64,000 nt of DNA from G965220075 sp965220075 (lineage in GTDB: Bacteria; Chloroflexota; UBA11872). The stretch covers positions 992,001 to 1,056,000 of the forward strand of contig OZ244806.1 in NCBI GenBank assembly GCA_965220075.1. Direction: 5' to 3'. Made by a program: the position numbers and the translations under genes. Position 1 is the stretch's first letter, and every line of letters starts with the position of its first letter. The notes beneath the pieces are model-generated. The model worked only from the letters and a program-made list of their open reading frames with translations, did not search any database and was not told the origin of the DNA. This document shows, one piece after another, positions 53,080 through 61,353 of the stretch.

Positions 53080-53827
53080 CGTCGGGCGTATTCCGTACCT
53101 GAACACGGAGCCGTTCTTCGACGAGGACGAAATGCGCGCCAACGCGGTTGTGGCCGCGCCGCGCCGCATGCTCGAGCTGGCCTTGGACGGCCGGGTCGAC
53201 CTGGCGCCGCTGCCCGCGGTGGCCGCGTTCGATCACCCCGACATGTTCGCGAGCGCCGGTGATCTTGGGATCGCCGCCGAGGCCGCCGCCCAATCCGTCC
53301 TCCTCATCGCGCGTGTGGCGCCGGAAGATCTGAACGGGCGCCGGATCGGCGTCATCGGCGAGACGGCCACTTCAAGCCGTCTGCTCAAAGTGCTCTTGCG
53401 TCTGCGTTTCGGCGTCACGACCGCGCGTTTCGAGCCGCTGTCGGCGGACGCCGACGCACAGCTTCTCATCGGTGATCGCGCCTTGGACCGCAAGCCGGCG
53501 CCTGGGTTTGAACACGTACTCGATCTCGCCGCCGAGTGGCGCGCGTGGACCGGCCTGCCCTTCGTGTTCGCGTTCTGGATGGCCCGCCGCGGAGTGCCCC
53601 GCGAGCCCGTGGCTCAGGCCATGGATTATTTCGCGGCTGCTCTTGACCGCAACCTCGCGGCGCCCGAGCGTCTGCATAGCCGCCGCGCCGAACTGGGGCT
53701 GACGCCCGCTGAAGTAGCCGCCTACCTGCGCGCCATCACGTATCGGTTCAACGATCACGTCTGGGCCGGACTCCAGCACTTTCGCGAGCTCGACTCCAGA
53801 GTCAACGCGGAGGAGAGCGCTGCATGA
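53069..53827 (+). CDS. mqnA: chorismate dehydratase
   Basis: First committed step of the futalosine route: chorismate to 3-[(1-carboxyvinyl)oxy]benzoate. Periplasmic-binding-protein-like fold; opens LSVGRIPYLNTEPFF, then DGRVDLAPLPAVAAF and GVIGETATSSRLLKVLLRLR and ADAQLLIGDRAL. ATG 53069 puts the conserved sequence at the N-terminus (ATG 53051 is an alternative). Its stop overlaps the mqnC ATG (ATGA). 252 residues. Confidence 0.9.
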   Translation: MQLSVGRIPYLNTEPFFDEDEMRANAVVAAPRRMLELALDGRVDLAPLPAVAAFDHPDMFASAGDLGIAAEAAAQSVLLIARVAPEDLNGRRIGVIGETATSSRLLKVLLRLRFGVTTARFEPLSADADAQLLIGDRALDRKPAPGFEHVLDLAAEWRAWTGLPFVFAFWMARRGVPREPVAQAMDYFAAALDRNLAAPERLHSRRAELGLTPAEVAAYLRAITYRFNDHVWAGLQHFRELDSRVNAEESAA

Positions 53828-54936
53828 TGCGGGCGATCGAGGAAAAAGTCCGCCGGGGTGAGCGTCTCACCCCCGATGACGCACGCTTGCTCCTGACCGA
53901 GGCGCCCCTGCTCGAGGTCGGCGCCCTGGCTGACGAGATCCGGCGCGAGAGATTTCCCGGTTCGCGCGTCACCTACGTGGTGGACACCAACCTCAACTAC
54001 ACCAACCTGTGTGACGCCTACTGCTCCTTCTGCGCTTTCTACCGCCCGCACACGGGCTCGGCGGAGGACGGCTACACGCACTCCGTGGACGACATGATGG
54101 ATCGTATCGCCGCCGCGGCCGATCTTGGCTGCACGACTGTCCTCATGCAGGGCGGTCTCAATCCCGAGTTGCCCCTCGACTACTACGTGGCAATGGTGCG
54201 CGAGGCGCGGGCCAGGTTTCCGGAGATAACGCCGCACTTCTGGTCACCGCCCGAGATCTACGAGATGGCCAAGGTCTCGGGTCTGAGCTACCACCAGGTT
54301 CTGCAGGCGCTGTGGGATGCAGGCCAGCGTACGCTGCCGGGCGGCGGCGCCGAGGTTCTAACTAATTCCGCACGGCATGCCATAAGTCCGCTGAAGATGA
54401 ACGCGGACGAATGGATCGCAGTCGTGCGCGCCGCGCACGAGGTCGGCTTTCGTGGCACCGCCACGATGATGTACGGGCACTTGGAGCAAGTCGAGGACCT
54501 CGTCGAGCACCTGGATCGGATCCGCCGCCTTCAGGACGACACCGGCGGTTTCTATGCCTTCGTTCCCTGGAGCTTCGCGCCCGGCGGCACACCATTGGGA
54601 CGCCGCCTGAAAAACCGCCGGGCAGGCGCCAACGACTATCTGCGCATCATCGCCGTGTCGCGTCTCTACCTTGACAACTTCGAGCATGTCGACGCGTCGT
54701 GGTTCAGCGAGGGCAAGCGCGCCGGCCAGGTGGCGCTGCACTTCGGCGCCGACGACTTCGGCGGCACGTTGTTCGAAGAGAACGTTATGCAGGAAGCGGG
54801 ACACTACGTCCGAACGACCGTGGAAGAGATGCAGACCTTGATCCGTGAGGCCGGCTTCGTACCCGCCCAGCGCGACACCTGCTACCAGGTGCGCCAGGTC
54901 TTCGACGCCGCGCTGGTGACCACCGGCGCGGCCTGA
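53824..54936 (+). CDS. mqnC: cyclic dehypoxanthinyl futalosine synthase
   Basis: Radical-SAM cyclase forming the spiro intermediate from dehypoxanthine futalosine. CDAYCSFC at residues 63-70 (CxxxCxxC) inside NLNYTNLCDAYCSFCAF; VLMQGGLNPELPLDYY, SPPEIYEMAKVSGLSY and LPGGGAEVLTNSAR are MqnC-type. 370 residues, translationally coupled to mqnA. Confidence 0.92.
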   Translation: MMRAIEEKVRRGERLTPDDARLLLTEAPLLEVGALADEIRRERFPGSRVTYVVDTNLNYTNLCDAYCSFCAFYRPHTGSAEDGYTHSVDDMMDRIAAAADLGCTTVLMQGGLNPELPLDYYVAMVREARARFPEITPHFWSPPEIYEMAKVSGLSYHQVLQALWDAGQRTLPGGGAEVLTNSARHAISPLKMNADEWIAVVRAAHEVGFRGTATMMYGHLEQVEDLVEHLDRIRRLQDDTGGFYAFVPWSFAPGGTPLGRRLKNRRAGANDYLRIIAVSRLYLDNFEHVDASWFSEGKRAGQVALHFGADDFGGTLFEENVMQEAGHYVRTTVEEMQTLIREAGFVPAQRDTCYQVRQVFDAALVTTGAA

Positions 54937-55011
54937 CCGCCGCGTAGTCCCCGGTGCCAACGGCTCGGATTTCCGAACTACGAGCGACGTCTGTACGCCA
55001 GGCACGTCTAA

Positions 55012-55046
55012 CTCCCTCTCCTTCTGGGAGAGGGTTGGGGTGAGGG
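55012..55046. repeat. dispersed CCCTCTCC/GGAGAGGG repeat
   Basis: CCCTCTCC (55014-55021) pairs with GGAGAGGG (55027-55034), followed by TTGGGGTGAGGGT. This unit is widespread between genes of many bacteria. Here it splits mqnC from mqnD and ends just before the mqnD start. Confidence 0.7.
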
Positions 55047-55058
55047 TGAGTTATCGCC

Positions 55059-55928
55059 TTGCGCCGCCTACGGATCGCCCACAGCCCCGACGCCGACGAC
55101 GCCTTCATGTTCTTCGCCATCGCGCAGGGCCGCGTGCGCGTGCCCGCGCCAGAGCCGAGCGTGTGCGAAGTGGTGCAAGCCGACATTCAAACGCTGAATC
55201 GACGCGCGCTCGACGACGATCTGGACATGCTGCAGATATCCGCCGCGGCGTATCCGTCCGTGGCCGACCGCTACCGGGTCACCGCCTGCGGCGCTTCCAT
55301 GGGGCTGAACTACGGACCTGTGGTCGTCGCCCGCGAGCGCCTGGCCGCCGAGCAGCTGCGCGGCGTCCCGGTGGCTATTCCCGGTGAGCTGACCACCGCC
55401 TATCTCTTGGCGCGCATCTATCTGCCCGCCTTCACGCCTGTATTCATGCCGTTCGACACCGTGCTCGACGCCGTGGTGGAGCAGCGCGTCACCGCCGCGG
55501 TCGTCATCCACGAGGGGCAGCTCACCTACGCCGATCACGGTCTCCATAAGGTCTTGGGGCTGGGCGAGCGATGGTTCGAGGACACCGGCCTGCCGCTGCC
55601 CCTCGGGATCAACGTAGTGAGCCGCGGGCTCGATGCCGCCTGGCAAAGGGGGCTTGCCGCGGCGCTGAGCGCGTCGATCGCGTACGCGCACGAGAACTCG
55701 CCCGCCGCACTTGCCCATGCGCGGCGGTTCGCACGCGACATCGACGCGGCGCGCATCGACGCGTTCACGCGCATGTACGTAAACGATCTCACGCCAGACA
55801 TGGGCCAGCGGGGTGTGGCCGGCCTGCGGGAGCTCTTCGCCCGCGCGGTGGCGGCCGGTCTCCTGGACGAAATGCCGCCGCTGGACGTGCTCTCCGCGGA
55901 GGGATACAGCTCTCAAACGCCCGGCTGA
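55059..55928 (+). CDS. mqnD: 1,4-dihydroxy-6-naphthoate synthase
   Basis: Converts the cyclic futalosine product to 1,4-dihydroxy-6-naphthoate. RIAHSPDADDAFMFFAIAQG at the N-terminus, DLDMLQISAAAYP, LTTAYLLARIYLP, AAVVIHEGQLTYADHGLHKV and PLPLGINVVSRGL are typical MqnD. The only usable start is TTG 55059: an in-frame TGA at 55047-55049, contributed by the inserted repeat, closes the frame upstream. 289 residues. No mqnB-type nucleosidase gene is visible nearby. Confidence 0.9.
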   Translation: MRRLRIAHSPDADDAFMFFAIAQGRVRVPAPEPSVCEVVQADIQTLNRRALDDDLDMLQISAAAYPSVADRYRVTACGASMGLNYGPVVVARERLAAEQLRGVPVAIPGELTTAYLLARIYLPAFTPVFMPFDTVLDAVVEQRVTAAVVIHEGQLTYADHGLHKVLGLGERWFEDTGLPLPLGINVVSRGLDAAWQRGLAAALSASIAYAHENSPAALAHARRFARDIDAARIDAFTRMYVNDLTPDMGQRGVAGLRELFARAVAAGLLDEMPPLDVLSAEGYSSQTPG

Positions 55929-56067
55929 TCGCACACGCTGGCCGACAGCCCCCTCGCCTTGCGGCCGGAGTCCTTGAGCAGGACGGAGTGCCAGCGCGGT
56001 CGCACCGGCTTGGTAGCCTGCGCACCATTCAACCCCGCCGCACTAGTAGGGATTCGGAGGTCGCACC

Positions 56068-56922
56068 ATGCGCGTCGGAAGTGGCTCGCACACGTACGAA
56101 GTGGTTGAGAACTGGGCAAAGCTCCCACCGGACATTTCGCTGGGGTGGATAGGGGGCGTTGCGACCGACAGCGCCGGACGAGTGTTCTGCTTTTGCCGCG
56201 GAACACACCCGATGATCGTGTTCGATCGCGAAGGCAACATCATCGACCATTGGGGCGACGATCTCATCAACCACCCGCACGGCGTGTTTCTGCAAGGTGA
56301 GGACACGCTCTGGCTGACCGATCGGTTCGCGCAGGTCGTATGGGTCTACAACACCGAAGGCGAGCTCCAGCGCAAGCTCGGATATCCCTACATAGCCGGC
56401 GAGTATGGCTGCCATTTCAATCACCCCACCAACACCTACGTGACGCCCGATGGGACGATCTTCGTCTCCAACGGCTATCGGGCGCCGCACTTCCACCGCT
56501 TCTCCGCGGCCGGGGTCCACCAAGGCACCTGGGGCGAGCCCGGTGACGGGCCGGGCCAGTTCAATCTGCCGCACGGGATTTGGGTGCTGCCCGACGATCG
56601 CGTGCTCGTGGCCGACCGCGAGAACAACCGCGTGCAGGTCTTCACGCGCGACGGTGACTTTCTGGAGGTGTGGGATGGGTTCCGCCGTCCCACCGATTTC
56701 CACGTGGACGACTCCGAAGGCGTGATCTTCATGTCTGAGCTGGACCGCGGTATCACGCTGCTCGACTACGAGGGCGCCGTCATCACCTCATGGGGCGAGA
56801 AAGGTGAAGGTCCGGGACAGTACCTGGCTTCGCACGGCATCTGCGTCGACGATCAAGGCGCCATTTACATGGGCGAAGTCGGCCGCGACGACGCGATCCA
56901 CAAGTTCATACCCGTTCGCTAG
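56068..56922 (+). CDS. NHL-repeat six-bladed beta-propeller protein
   Basis: 284 residues without signal peptide. Repeats of about 42 residues with a G-D/R-N-V-F pattern: DSAGRVFCF, NHPHGVFL, HPTNTYVTPDGTIFVSNGY, LPHGIWVLPDDRVLVADREN, ASHGICVDDQGAIYMGEVG. Resembles the NHL/peptidyl-alpha-hydroxyglycine amidating lyase group that is abundant in SAR202 and similar genomes. ATG 56068 has a GGAGG ribosome site. Substrate unknown. Confidence 0.83.
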   Translation: MRVGSGSHTYEVVENWAKLPPDISLGWIGGVATDSAGRVFCFCRGTHPMIVFDREGNIIDHWGDDLINHPHGVFLQGEDTLWLTDRFAQVVWVYNTEGELQRKLGYPYIAGEYGCHFNHPTNTYVTPDGTIFVSNGYRAPHFHRFSAAGVHQGTWGEPGDGPGQFNLPHGIWVLPDDRVLVADRENNRVQVFTRDGDFLEVWDGFRRPTDFHVDDSEGVIFMSELDRGITLLDYEGAVITSWGEKGEGPGQYLASHGICVDDQGAIYMGEVGRDDAIHKFIPVR

Positions 56923-57011
56923 CTCCCGCCGCCGAGCGTCCTACGCCGGTGTCTAAGCACGTGTGAGAGCGGATCGGCGGGTCGGATGCCCTAGCTGCGG
57001 AGTTGGGGGCC

Positions 57012-57707
57012 TCAGGCGCTCTTTTCCTCCAGCCGCCTGCCCAGATTGGCCAGCGCGGCGGAGTTTGTGGACGGGCTGTAGTGGCCGGGAAGCACCACCT
57101 TTGCATCCGTTCCGGCCAGGGCCTTTGCCGAGGCGACGTGTTGCCGCCAATCGGTATTGGGACCGTACGAGTTAAGGCACAGCCGGCCCCTGCGGTGCAC
57201 GAGCGCGTCGCCAACTATCGCCACGTCATCGCGCAGGAGGGAGATGCTGCCGGGAGTGTGGCCGGGCGTGTGCATCACCGTCCAGCCGCCTACTGTCTCA
57301 CCGTGCCCCAGCAGTTGATCGGCGCGGGGGCGATTCCAGCGCAGCAGCCGGGTGATCCAGGGCCGGTAGAGCAGACGTCGAGACCCCGGGCATTGATGCG
57401 GCGCGGCCAGGTATGGCACGTCGTCCGGATGGATAGCCGTGGGAGCGGCAAGCCGCTTTGACAGCGCGCGCGCGCTGCCCGAGTGATCGACGTCAAAATG
57501 TGTCAGCACTATCCGATCCACCGCCGCCGGGTCGAGCCCGATCCGGCGGATGGCCCGCTCGATCGCTCCCGCGCGCCCCGGAATCCCCGTGTCGACCAGC
57601 AGCGTCTCCGCGCCCGTCGCCAGGTAGCACCAGGCGCCCAGCGCGGCGTCGAGGGCGTACACGCCGGGTGCCGCTTCGTAGGGCAGGCGCCGCCGCCGGA
57701 AAGGCAT
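57012..57707 (-). CDS. MBL-fold metallo-hydrolase
   Basis: Metallo-beta-lactamase-fold hydrolase of 231 residues. Metal motifs: TETLLVDTGIPG, the HxxxDH box THFDVDHSG, HTPGHTPGS, IVGDAL (Asp) and VVLPGHYSP. ATG 57707 removes a long atypical N-terminal extension that would overlap the neighbouring flavin reductase gene. Similar to glyoxalase-II-like or lactonase-like members; substrate not determined. Confidence 0.86.
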   Translation of the reverse strand: MPFRRRRLPYEAAPGVYALDAALGAWCYLATGAETLLVDTGIPGRAGAIERAIRRIGLDPAAVDRIVLTHFDVDHSGSARALSKRLAAPTAIHPDDVPYLAAPHQCPGSRRLLYRPWITRLLRWNRPRADQLLGHGETVGGWTVMHTPGHTPGSISLLRDDVAIVGDALVHRRGRLCLNSYGPNTDWRQHVASAKALAGTDAKVVLPGHYSPSTNSAALANLGRRLEEKSA

Positions 57708-57732
57708 CAATGCGCGCCGACCGGACCGCGCG

Positions 57733-58212
57733 CTATCCGGCGTAGGACAAGTCCTCGTCGCGCAGGACCGCCGCGCGGCCGTCCCGCTTGGCGCCGCCGA
57801 CCACCTCACCGAAGAAGATGACGTGATCTCCCGGCTGCGCCTGGTCGACGACGCGGCACTCGACGTAGGCGGTCGCGCAATCCAGCACCGGCGTTCCCGT
57901 CTCGAACGCCGAGACCGGTTCACCCTCCAAACGGCCCTCGCCGCTGGTGGACTTCCTGGTGAACTTCAGCGAGAGATCTTTGGACCCCTCGGGCAGCGTC
58001 GCGATCGAGAAAACGCCGGTCTCGTCGATATTGCGGCGTGTGTGCGCGTCCTCTTGCACCGCAAGCGCGACTATGCGCGGCTCGAACGAGACCTGCGTGA
58101 CCCAGTTGGCGGTCATGCCGTTCGGCTCCCCGTCGGCTGAACGAGTGCCCACCACCACGAGCCCGTACACGAGTTCGTGCAGCGCGTCGGAAATCGGATC
58201 GGAGTCAGTCAT
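57733..58212 (-). CDS. flavin reductase-like FMN-binding protein
   Basis: 159 residues beginning DSDPISDALHELVYGLVVVGT from ATG 58212. The flavin-reductase domain shows GMTANWVTQVSFEPRIVALA (FMN-binding) and ETGVFSIATLPE, then HVIFFGEVV near the end. Usually supplies reduced flavin to an oxygenase or acts as a small oxidoreductase. It is 25 bases upstream of the MBL gene on the same strand, so they likely share a transcript; divergent from the selenoprotein candidate. Confidence 0.85.
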   Translation of the reverse strand: MTDSDPISDALHELVYGLVVVGTRSADGEPNGMTANWVTQVSFEPRIVALAVQEDAHTRRNIDETGVFSIATLPEGSKDLSLKFTRKSTSGEGRLEGEPVSAFETGTPVLDCATAYVECRVVDQAQPGDHVIFFGEVVGGAKRDGRAAVLRDEDLSYAG

Positions 58213-58340
58213 GCGGCCCTCCCGCCTCGACTTTGGAGTTGATTTGCCTAATCTTTGCACGGCGGCAACGATCCAATAGTAATCTGCTTGTATAAGCGCG
58301 CGAATCCCGTGGTGCCGACGTGCGACCGGTGTTCGGACTG

Positions 58341-59210
58341 ATGTCGAGAATGAAGTGGCGGTTGCTGCCGCTCTGCTTGCTGGCGGCTTTCGTCTTCGTG
58401 GCTTGCGGCGAGGATAGCGGCGCGGCTCTGGAAGCGGCTGTTACAACGCCGGCCGCCAGTACGGCCGCGCCGGCTACGCCCACCTCGGCCACGCCCTCGC
58501 CGGTCCCGCCGACAGTTGCGCCAACCACTCCTCCCGCGCCCGCTCGCACCCAAGCGCCGACACGCACCCCGGAAAGCACCCCCGCGCCGACCGGCACGAC
58601 CGCCGCCCAACCGACCACGGTCGCCCAGGCGGCTACGGCGACTCCGGCCACGCCCGCGCCGACCGCCACACCCCAGCCGACTGTCGCCGCCGCCACACCC
58701 ACGCCTGAACCGACCAAAGCCACGCCCGCCGCTACCGAAGCTCCCGAGGCGTCCAAGTTCCCGCTCGCCCGGCAGTTCACGCTGCCGTCCGCGCAGGGGG
58801 GCGAGGTCTCCTTGGCGTCCTTTGCCGGCTCCCGCAACGTGGTGATCGTGTTCTACCGGGCCTTCTGGTGAACGTTCTGCCGCGTGCAGCTCGTTGAGCT
58901 GCAAAATGTCTACGAGAAGCTTGTGGATCTCGACGCCGAGGTGCTGGCCATCAGCACCGACAATCTGGAACAGGCGCAGTACGCGGTCGCTCAGCTGGGG
59001 ATTCCATTCCCGATTCTGTACGACGTCACGGGCGATGTTCCGCTTGACTACGATGTCTTCAACCACTTCGGTGACGGCCTCGCCACCGGCTCGGTCTTCG
59101 TGGTCGACCGGGACGGCGCGCTGAGATGGTCCTACATCTACCGGGGCATACAAGACGTCGTTCCCGGCGATCGCATCGTGGAGTCTCTGGAGGCGATCTC
59201 CGCAGCGTAG
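58341..59210 (+). CDS. probable selenoprotein: peroxiredoxin-like (AhpC/TSA) lipoprotein with in-frame TGA
   Basis: One continuous frame apart from TGA at 58869-58871. N-terminal lipoprotein signal (KWRLLPLCLLAAFVFVAC), a roughly 95-residue Thr/Pro/Ala linker, then a redoxin domain from about residue 137: FPLARQFTLPSAQGGEVSL, VVIVFYRAFW, TGA, then TFCRVQLVELQ. Relatives read FYRGxWCPxC here, so TGA replaces the peroxidatic Cys of a CxxC, giving U-T-F-C. The frame continues with normal domain sequence (VLAISTDNLEQAQ, FPILYDVTGD, GSVFVVDRDGALRWSY) to a stop at 59208-59210. A SECIS-like hairpin follows the TGA (separate entry). Selenocysteine insertion explains all of this better than a decayed gene. 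Predicted surface-anchored peroxide reductase of about 289 residues. ATG 58341 or 58350. Confidence 0.85.
58885..58903 (+). promoter_or_regulatory. candidate bacterial SECIS hairpin
   Basis: TGCAGCTC (58885-58892) pairs perfectly with GAGCTGCA (58896-58903) around a GTT loop. It begins 13 bases after the TGA, and the loop begins 21 bases after it. Bacterial SECIS elements are small hairpins just downstream of UGA with a G in the first two loop bases and a short UGA-to-loop distance; this fits on each count. The hairpin lies in coding sequence. Confidence 0.75.
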
Positions 59211-59341
59211 CGCCGGCCCGCGTTCGCCAACTGGCGGGCCGATGCGCCACCATGTCACCTTCGCGTGCAAGCCGGCGGTGGCCGCGTCCGCGCTGGTGCG
59301 GTCGTGGTTCCGCTGGGATCACCGTCGGGGAGGGCTGAGCA

Positions 59342-60190
59342 GTGAAGATCGCCTACGGGACCTACGCCATGCCGACTTTCGCGCTCGAAGACGCGATTCC
59401 GATCATGGCCGGTCTTGGTTATGGCGGGGTGGAGGTAGCCGTGGGGCCGCGCCACTTTGGGTCGCTGCCCGATCAGATGGACGCCGCTCGCCGGGCACGC
59501 TCGCGCGAGCTGCTGGCCGCTCACGATATGGAGGTCGTGGCTCTCTTCGCACTGACATTGCACGTGCTGGAGCACGACGACGCGGACCACCGCCGGAACC
59601 TCGCGGACACTCGTGAGCTGGTGCAGCTTGCGCGCGACCTTGGCGCGGGCGCCACGCCGGTTATCGCCATGGGCATCGGCGGCCAGACCGATCGCTGGCA
59701 GCTCGATCGTGATCTGATCGCGCGGCGGGGCCGCGACTACGCCGCGCTTGCCGAGGAGCACGACTTCATACTTGCGGCCGAAGCGCATGCACGCGCCGCC
59801 GTTGATCGCAGCGAGCGCGCTCTTTGGCTCATCGATCAAGTGGGCAGCCCGCGCGTCGGTCTCCACTTCGACATCGTGCACTTCTTCATGGCCGGCGAGC
59901 GCATCGAAGACTCCGTGCGGGCCCTGGTGCCGATTACGGTGCACACCCATATAACCGACGCGCATCGCAAGCCGGACGGCACGTTCGATCTGCGGCTGCT
60001 GGGCCAGGGCGATCTGGACTCGACCGCCTACATGCGAGCCATGCATGCCGCCGGCTGGACCGGCTTCATCACGATGGAGGTGAGCGCCGCCGTCTGGTCG
60101 CGCGAGGACTTCGATCCGGTAGGGGCCGCGCGGATAGGCTACGAATCCATTGACCGGGCTTTCCGGGAGGCGGGAGTTCCGCATGGCTGA
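59342..60190 (+). CDS. sugar phosphate isomerase/epimerase (TIM barrel)
   Basis: 282-residue AP-endonuclease-2/xylose-isomerase-like barrel. Start GTG 59342: KIAYGTYAMPTFALEDAIPI; metal residues likely in LAAEAHARAAV (Glu), VGLHFDIVHFFMAG (Asp/His), VHTHITDAHR (His) and FITMEVS (Glu). First gene of a run with two Gfo/Idh/MocA oxidoreductases and a second isomerase; overlaps the next gene by 8 bases. Confidence 0.87.
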   Translation: MKIAYGTYAMPTFALEDAIPIMAGLGYGGVEVAVGPRHFGSLPDQMDAARRARSRELLAAHDMEVVALFALTLHVLEHDDADHRRNLADTRELVQLARDLGAGATPVIAMGIGGQTDRWQLDRDLIARRGRDYAALAEEHDFILAAEAHARAAVDRSERALWLIDQVGSPRVGLHFDIVHFFMAGERIEDSVRALVPITVHTHITDAHRKPDGTFDLRLLGQGDLDSTAYMRAMHAAGWTGFITMEVSAAVWSREDFDPVGAARIGYESIDRAFREAGVPHG

Positions 60191-61268
60191 ATCGGGCACA
60201 CGGCGCGACGCCGAGGTCGCGGTAGGCGTCATCGCCGCGGGCAGTATCGGCGCGCGCCATCTGAGGAACCTGGCGGCTCTGCCCGATAACCGGGTGGTGG
60301 CCGTGTGCGACGTCAACGCGTCTCTGGCCGAGGCGACAGCCGGTCGAGTTCAGGCAACCGCCTATACCGACCTGGCCGCCATGTTCGCGCGGGAGCCGAG
60401 GCTCGACGCCGTGCTGCTTTGCGCGCCCCCGGTGTTGCGGCGTGAGGTTTTCGAGCTGGCCGCCCGGCGCGGCGTCGCGGTCCTGTGTGAGAAACCGCCG
60501 GCCCGCACCATGGACGAAGCCCGCGCGATCGCCGATATCATCCAATCGAGTGGAATCCTGTGCGCCGCCGGCTTCAACTGGCGCTACTCGCCGGTGGTGG
60601 ACCGCGCGCGCGAGCTCACGCGCGGAAGGCTCATCAACCTCGTGATAAGCGCCTATGTCACCAATCTCGCGTTGACGAACGGCCTGCGCGATTGGTTCTA
60701 CCTGAAGGAGCTCTCCGGCGGGCTGATCCTGGACCAGGCGATCCACCTGGTCGACCTGATGCGCTACCTCATGGGAGAGATTGTCGAGGTGCACACATTT
60801 GCCAGCAACGCGGTCCGACCGCAATCGAAGACCTTCACGTCCGAAGATTCCACCACGAGCAGCTTGCGCTTCGCCAGCGGGGCCACCGGCGTGCACGTGC
60901 ACTCCTGGGTCAACCCCGGCCGTTCCAGCGTCATCATCGGCGGGGCCGATTTTACGCTCGATATCAACGCCTGGAGTCCGCCCGAGCTGCGCGGGACCTT
61001 CCCCGGCCCGGACGGCAAGCCGGCGCCCATCGAGGAGGATTTCACGGTCGCACTTCCTGCGGGCGAAGACCACGCCGAACCTCCGCGCCAGCCGCCCGTG
61101 CCCACCCACTTTCGCGAGATGCAGGTGTTCCTCGAGGCGGTGCGCACGGGTGATGCGAGCCACATCCGCAGCTCCTGGTCCGACGCCATGCGCTCGCTGG
61201 CCGTGGCGCTGGCGATGAATCGCTCCATCGAGACCGGCCGCCCCGAACCAGTCGAGGTCCCTGGCTAG
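60183..61268 (+). CDS. Gfo/Idh/MocA family oxidoreductase
   Basis: 361 residues from ATG 60183. Rossmann cofactor loop VGVIAAGSIGARHLRNL with Ala where Gly is usual; the EKPP motif at about residue 103 (VLCEKPPARTMDEA); AGFNWRYSP; substrate-domain GGLILDQAIHLVDLMRYL (catalytic Asp/His). NAD(P)-linked oxidation of a sugar or polyol is expected. Embedded in the isomerase/oxidoreductase run. Confidence 0.88.
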   Translation: MAESGTRRDAEVAVGVIAAGSIGARHLRNLAALPDNRVVAVCDVNASLAEATAGRVQATAYTDLAAMFAREPRLDAVLLCAPPVLRREVFELAARRGVAVLCEKPPARTMDEARAIADIIQSSGILCAAGFNWRYSPVVDRARELTRGRLINLVISAYVTNLALTNGLRDWFYLKELSGGLILDQAIHLVDLMRYLMGEIVEVHTFASNAVRPQSKTFTSEDSTTSSLRFASGATGVHVHSWVNPGRSSVIIGGADFTLDINAWSPPELRGTFPGPDGKPAPIEEDFTVALPAGEDHAEPPRQPPVPTHFREMQVFLEAVRTGDASHIRSSWSDAMRSLAVALAMNRSIETGRPEPVEVPG

Positions 61269-61279
61269 CTGTGCCGGCC

Positions 61280-61309
61280 ACGCGGCCGCCCTTCGACGGG
61301 CGGTCGCGT
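61280..61309. repeat. strong intergenic hairpin between two oxidoreductase genes
   Basis: ACGCGGCCGCCC (61280-61291) pairs with GGGCGGTCGCGT (61298-61309), 12 pairs including one G-U, with a six-base loop. No T-run follows, so it is more likely an RNA-stabilising or attenuating structure than a simple terminator. Confidence 0.5.
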
Positions 61310-61353
61310 GCGACATAATCGGAACGCTTCGAGCTAAACGGACGCTATTCCCC

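Noticed and set aside
58320..58871. Selenoprotein gene as a broken pseudogene with two separate ORFs
   Set aside because: Both halves are in the same frame, the stop is exactly at the catalytic Cys column, no other damage is visible, and a SECIS-like hairpin follows.
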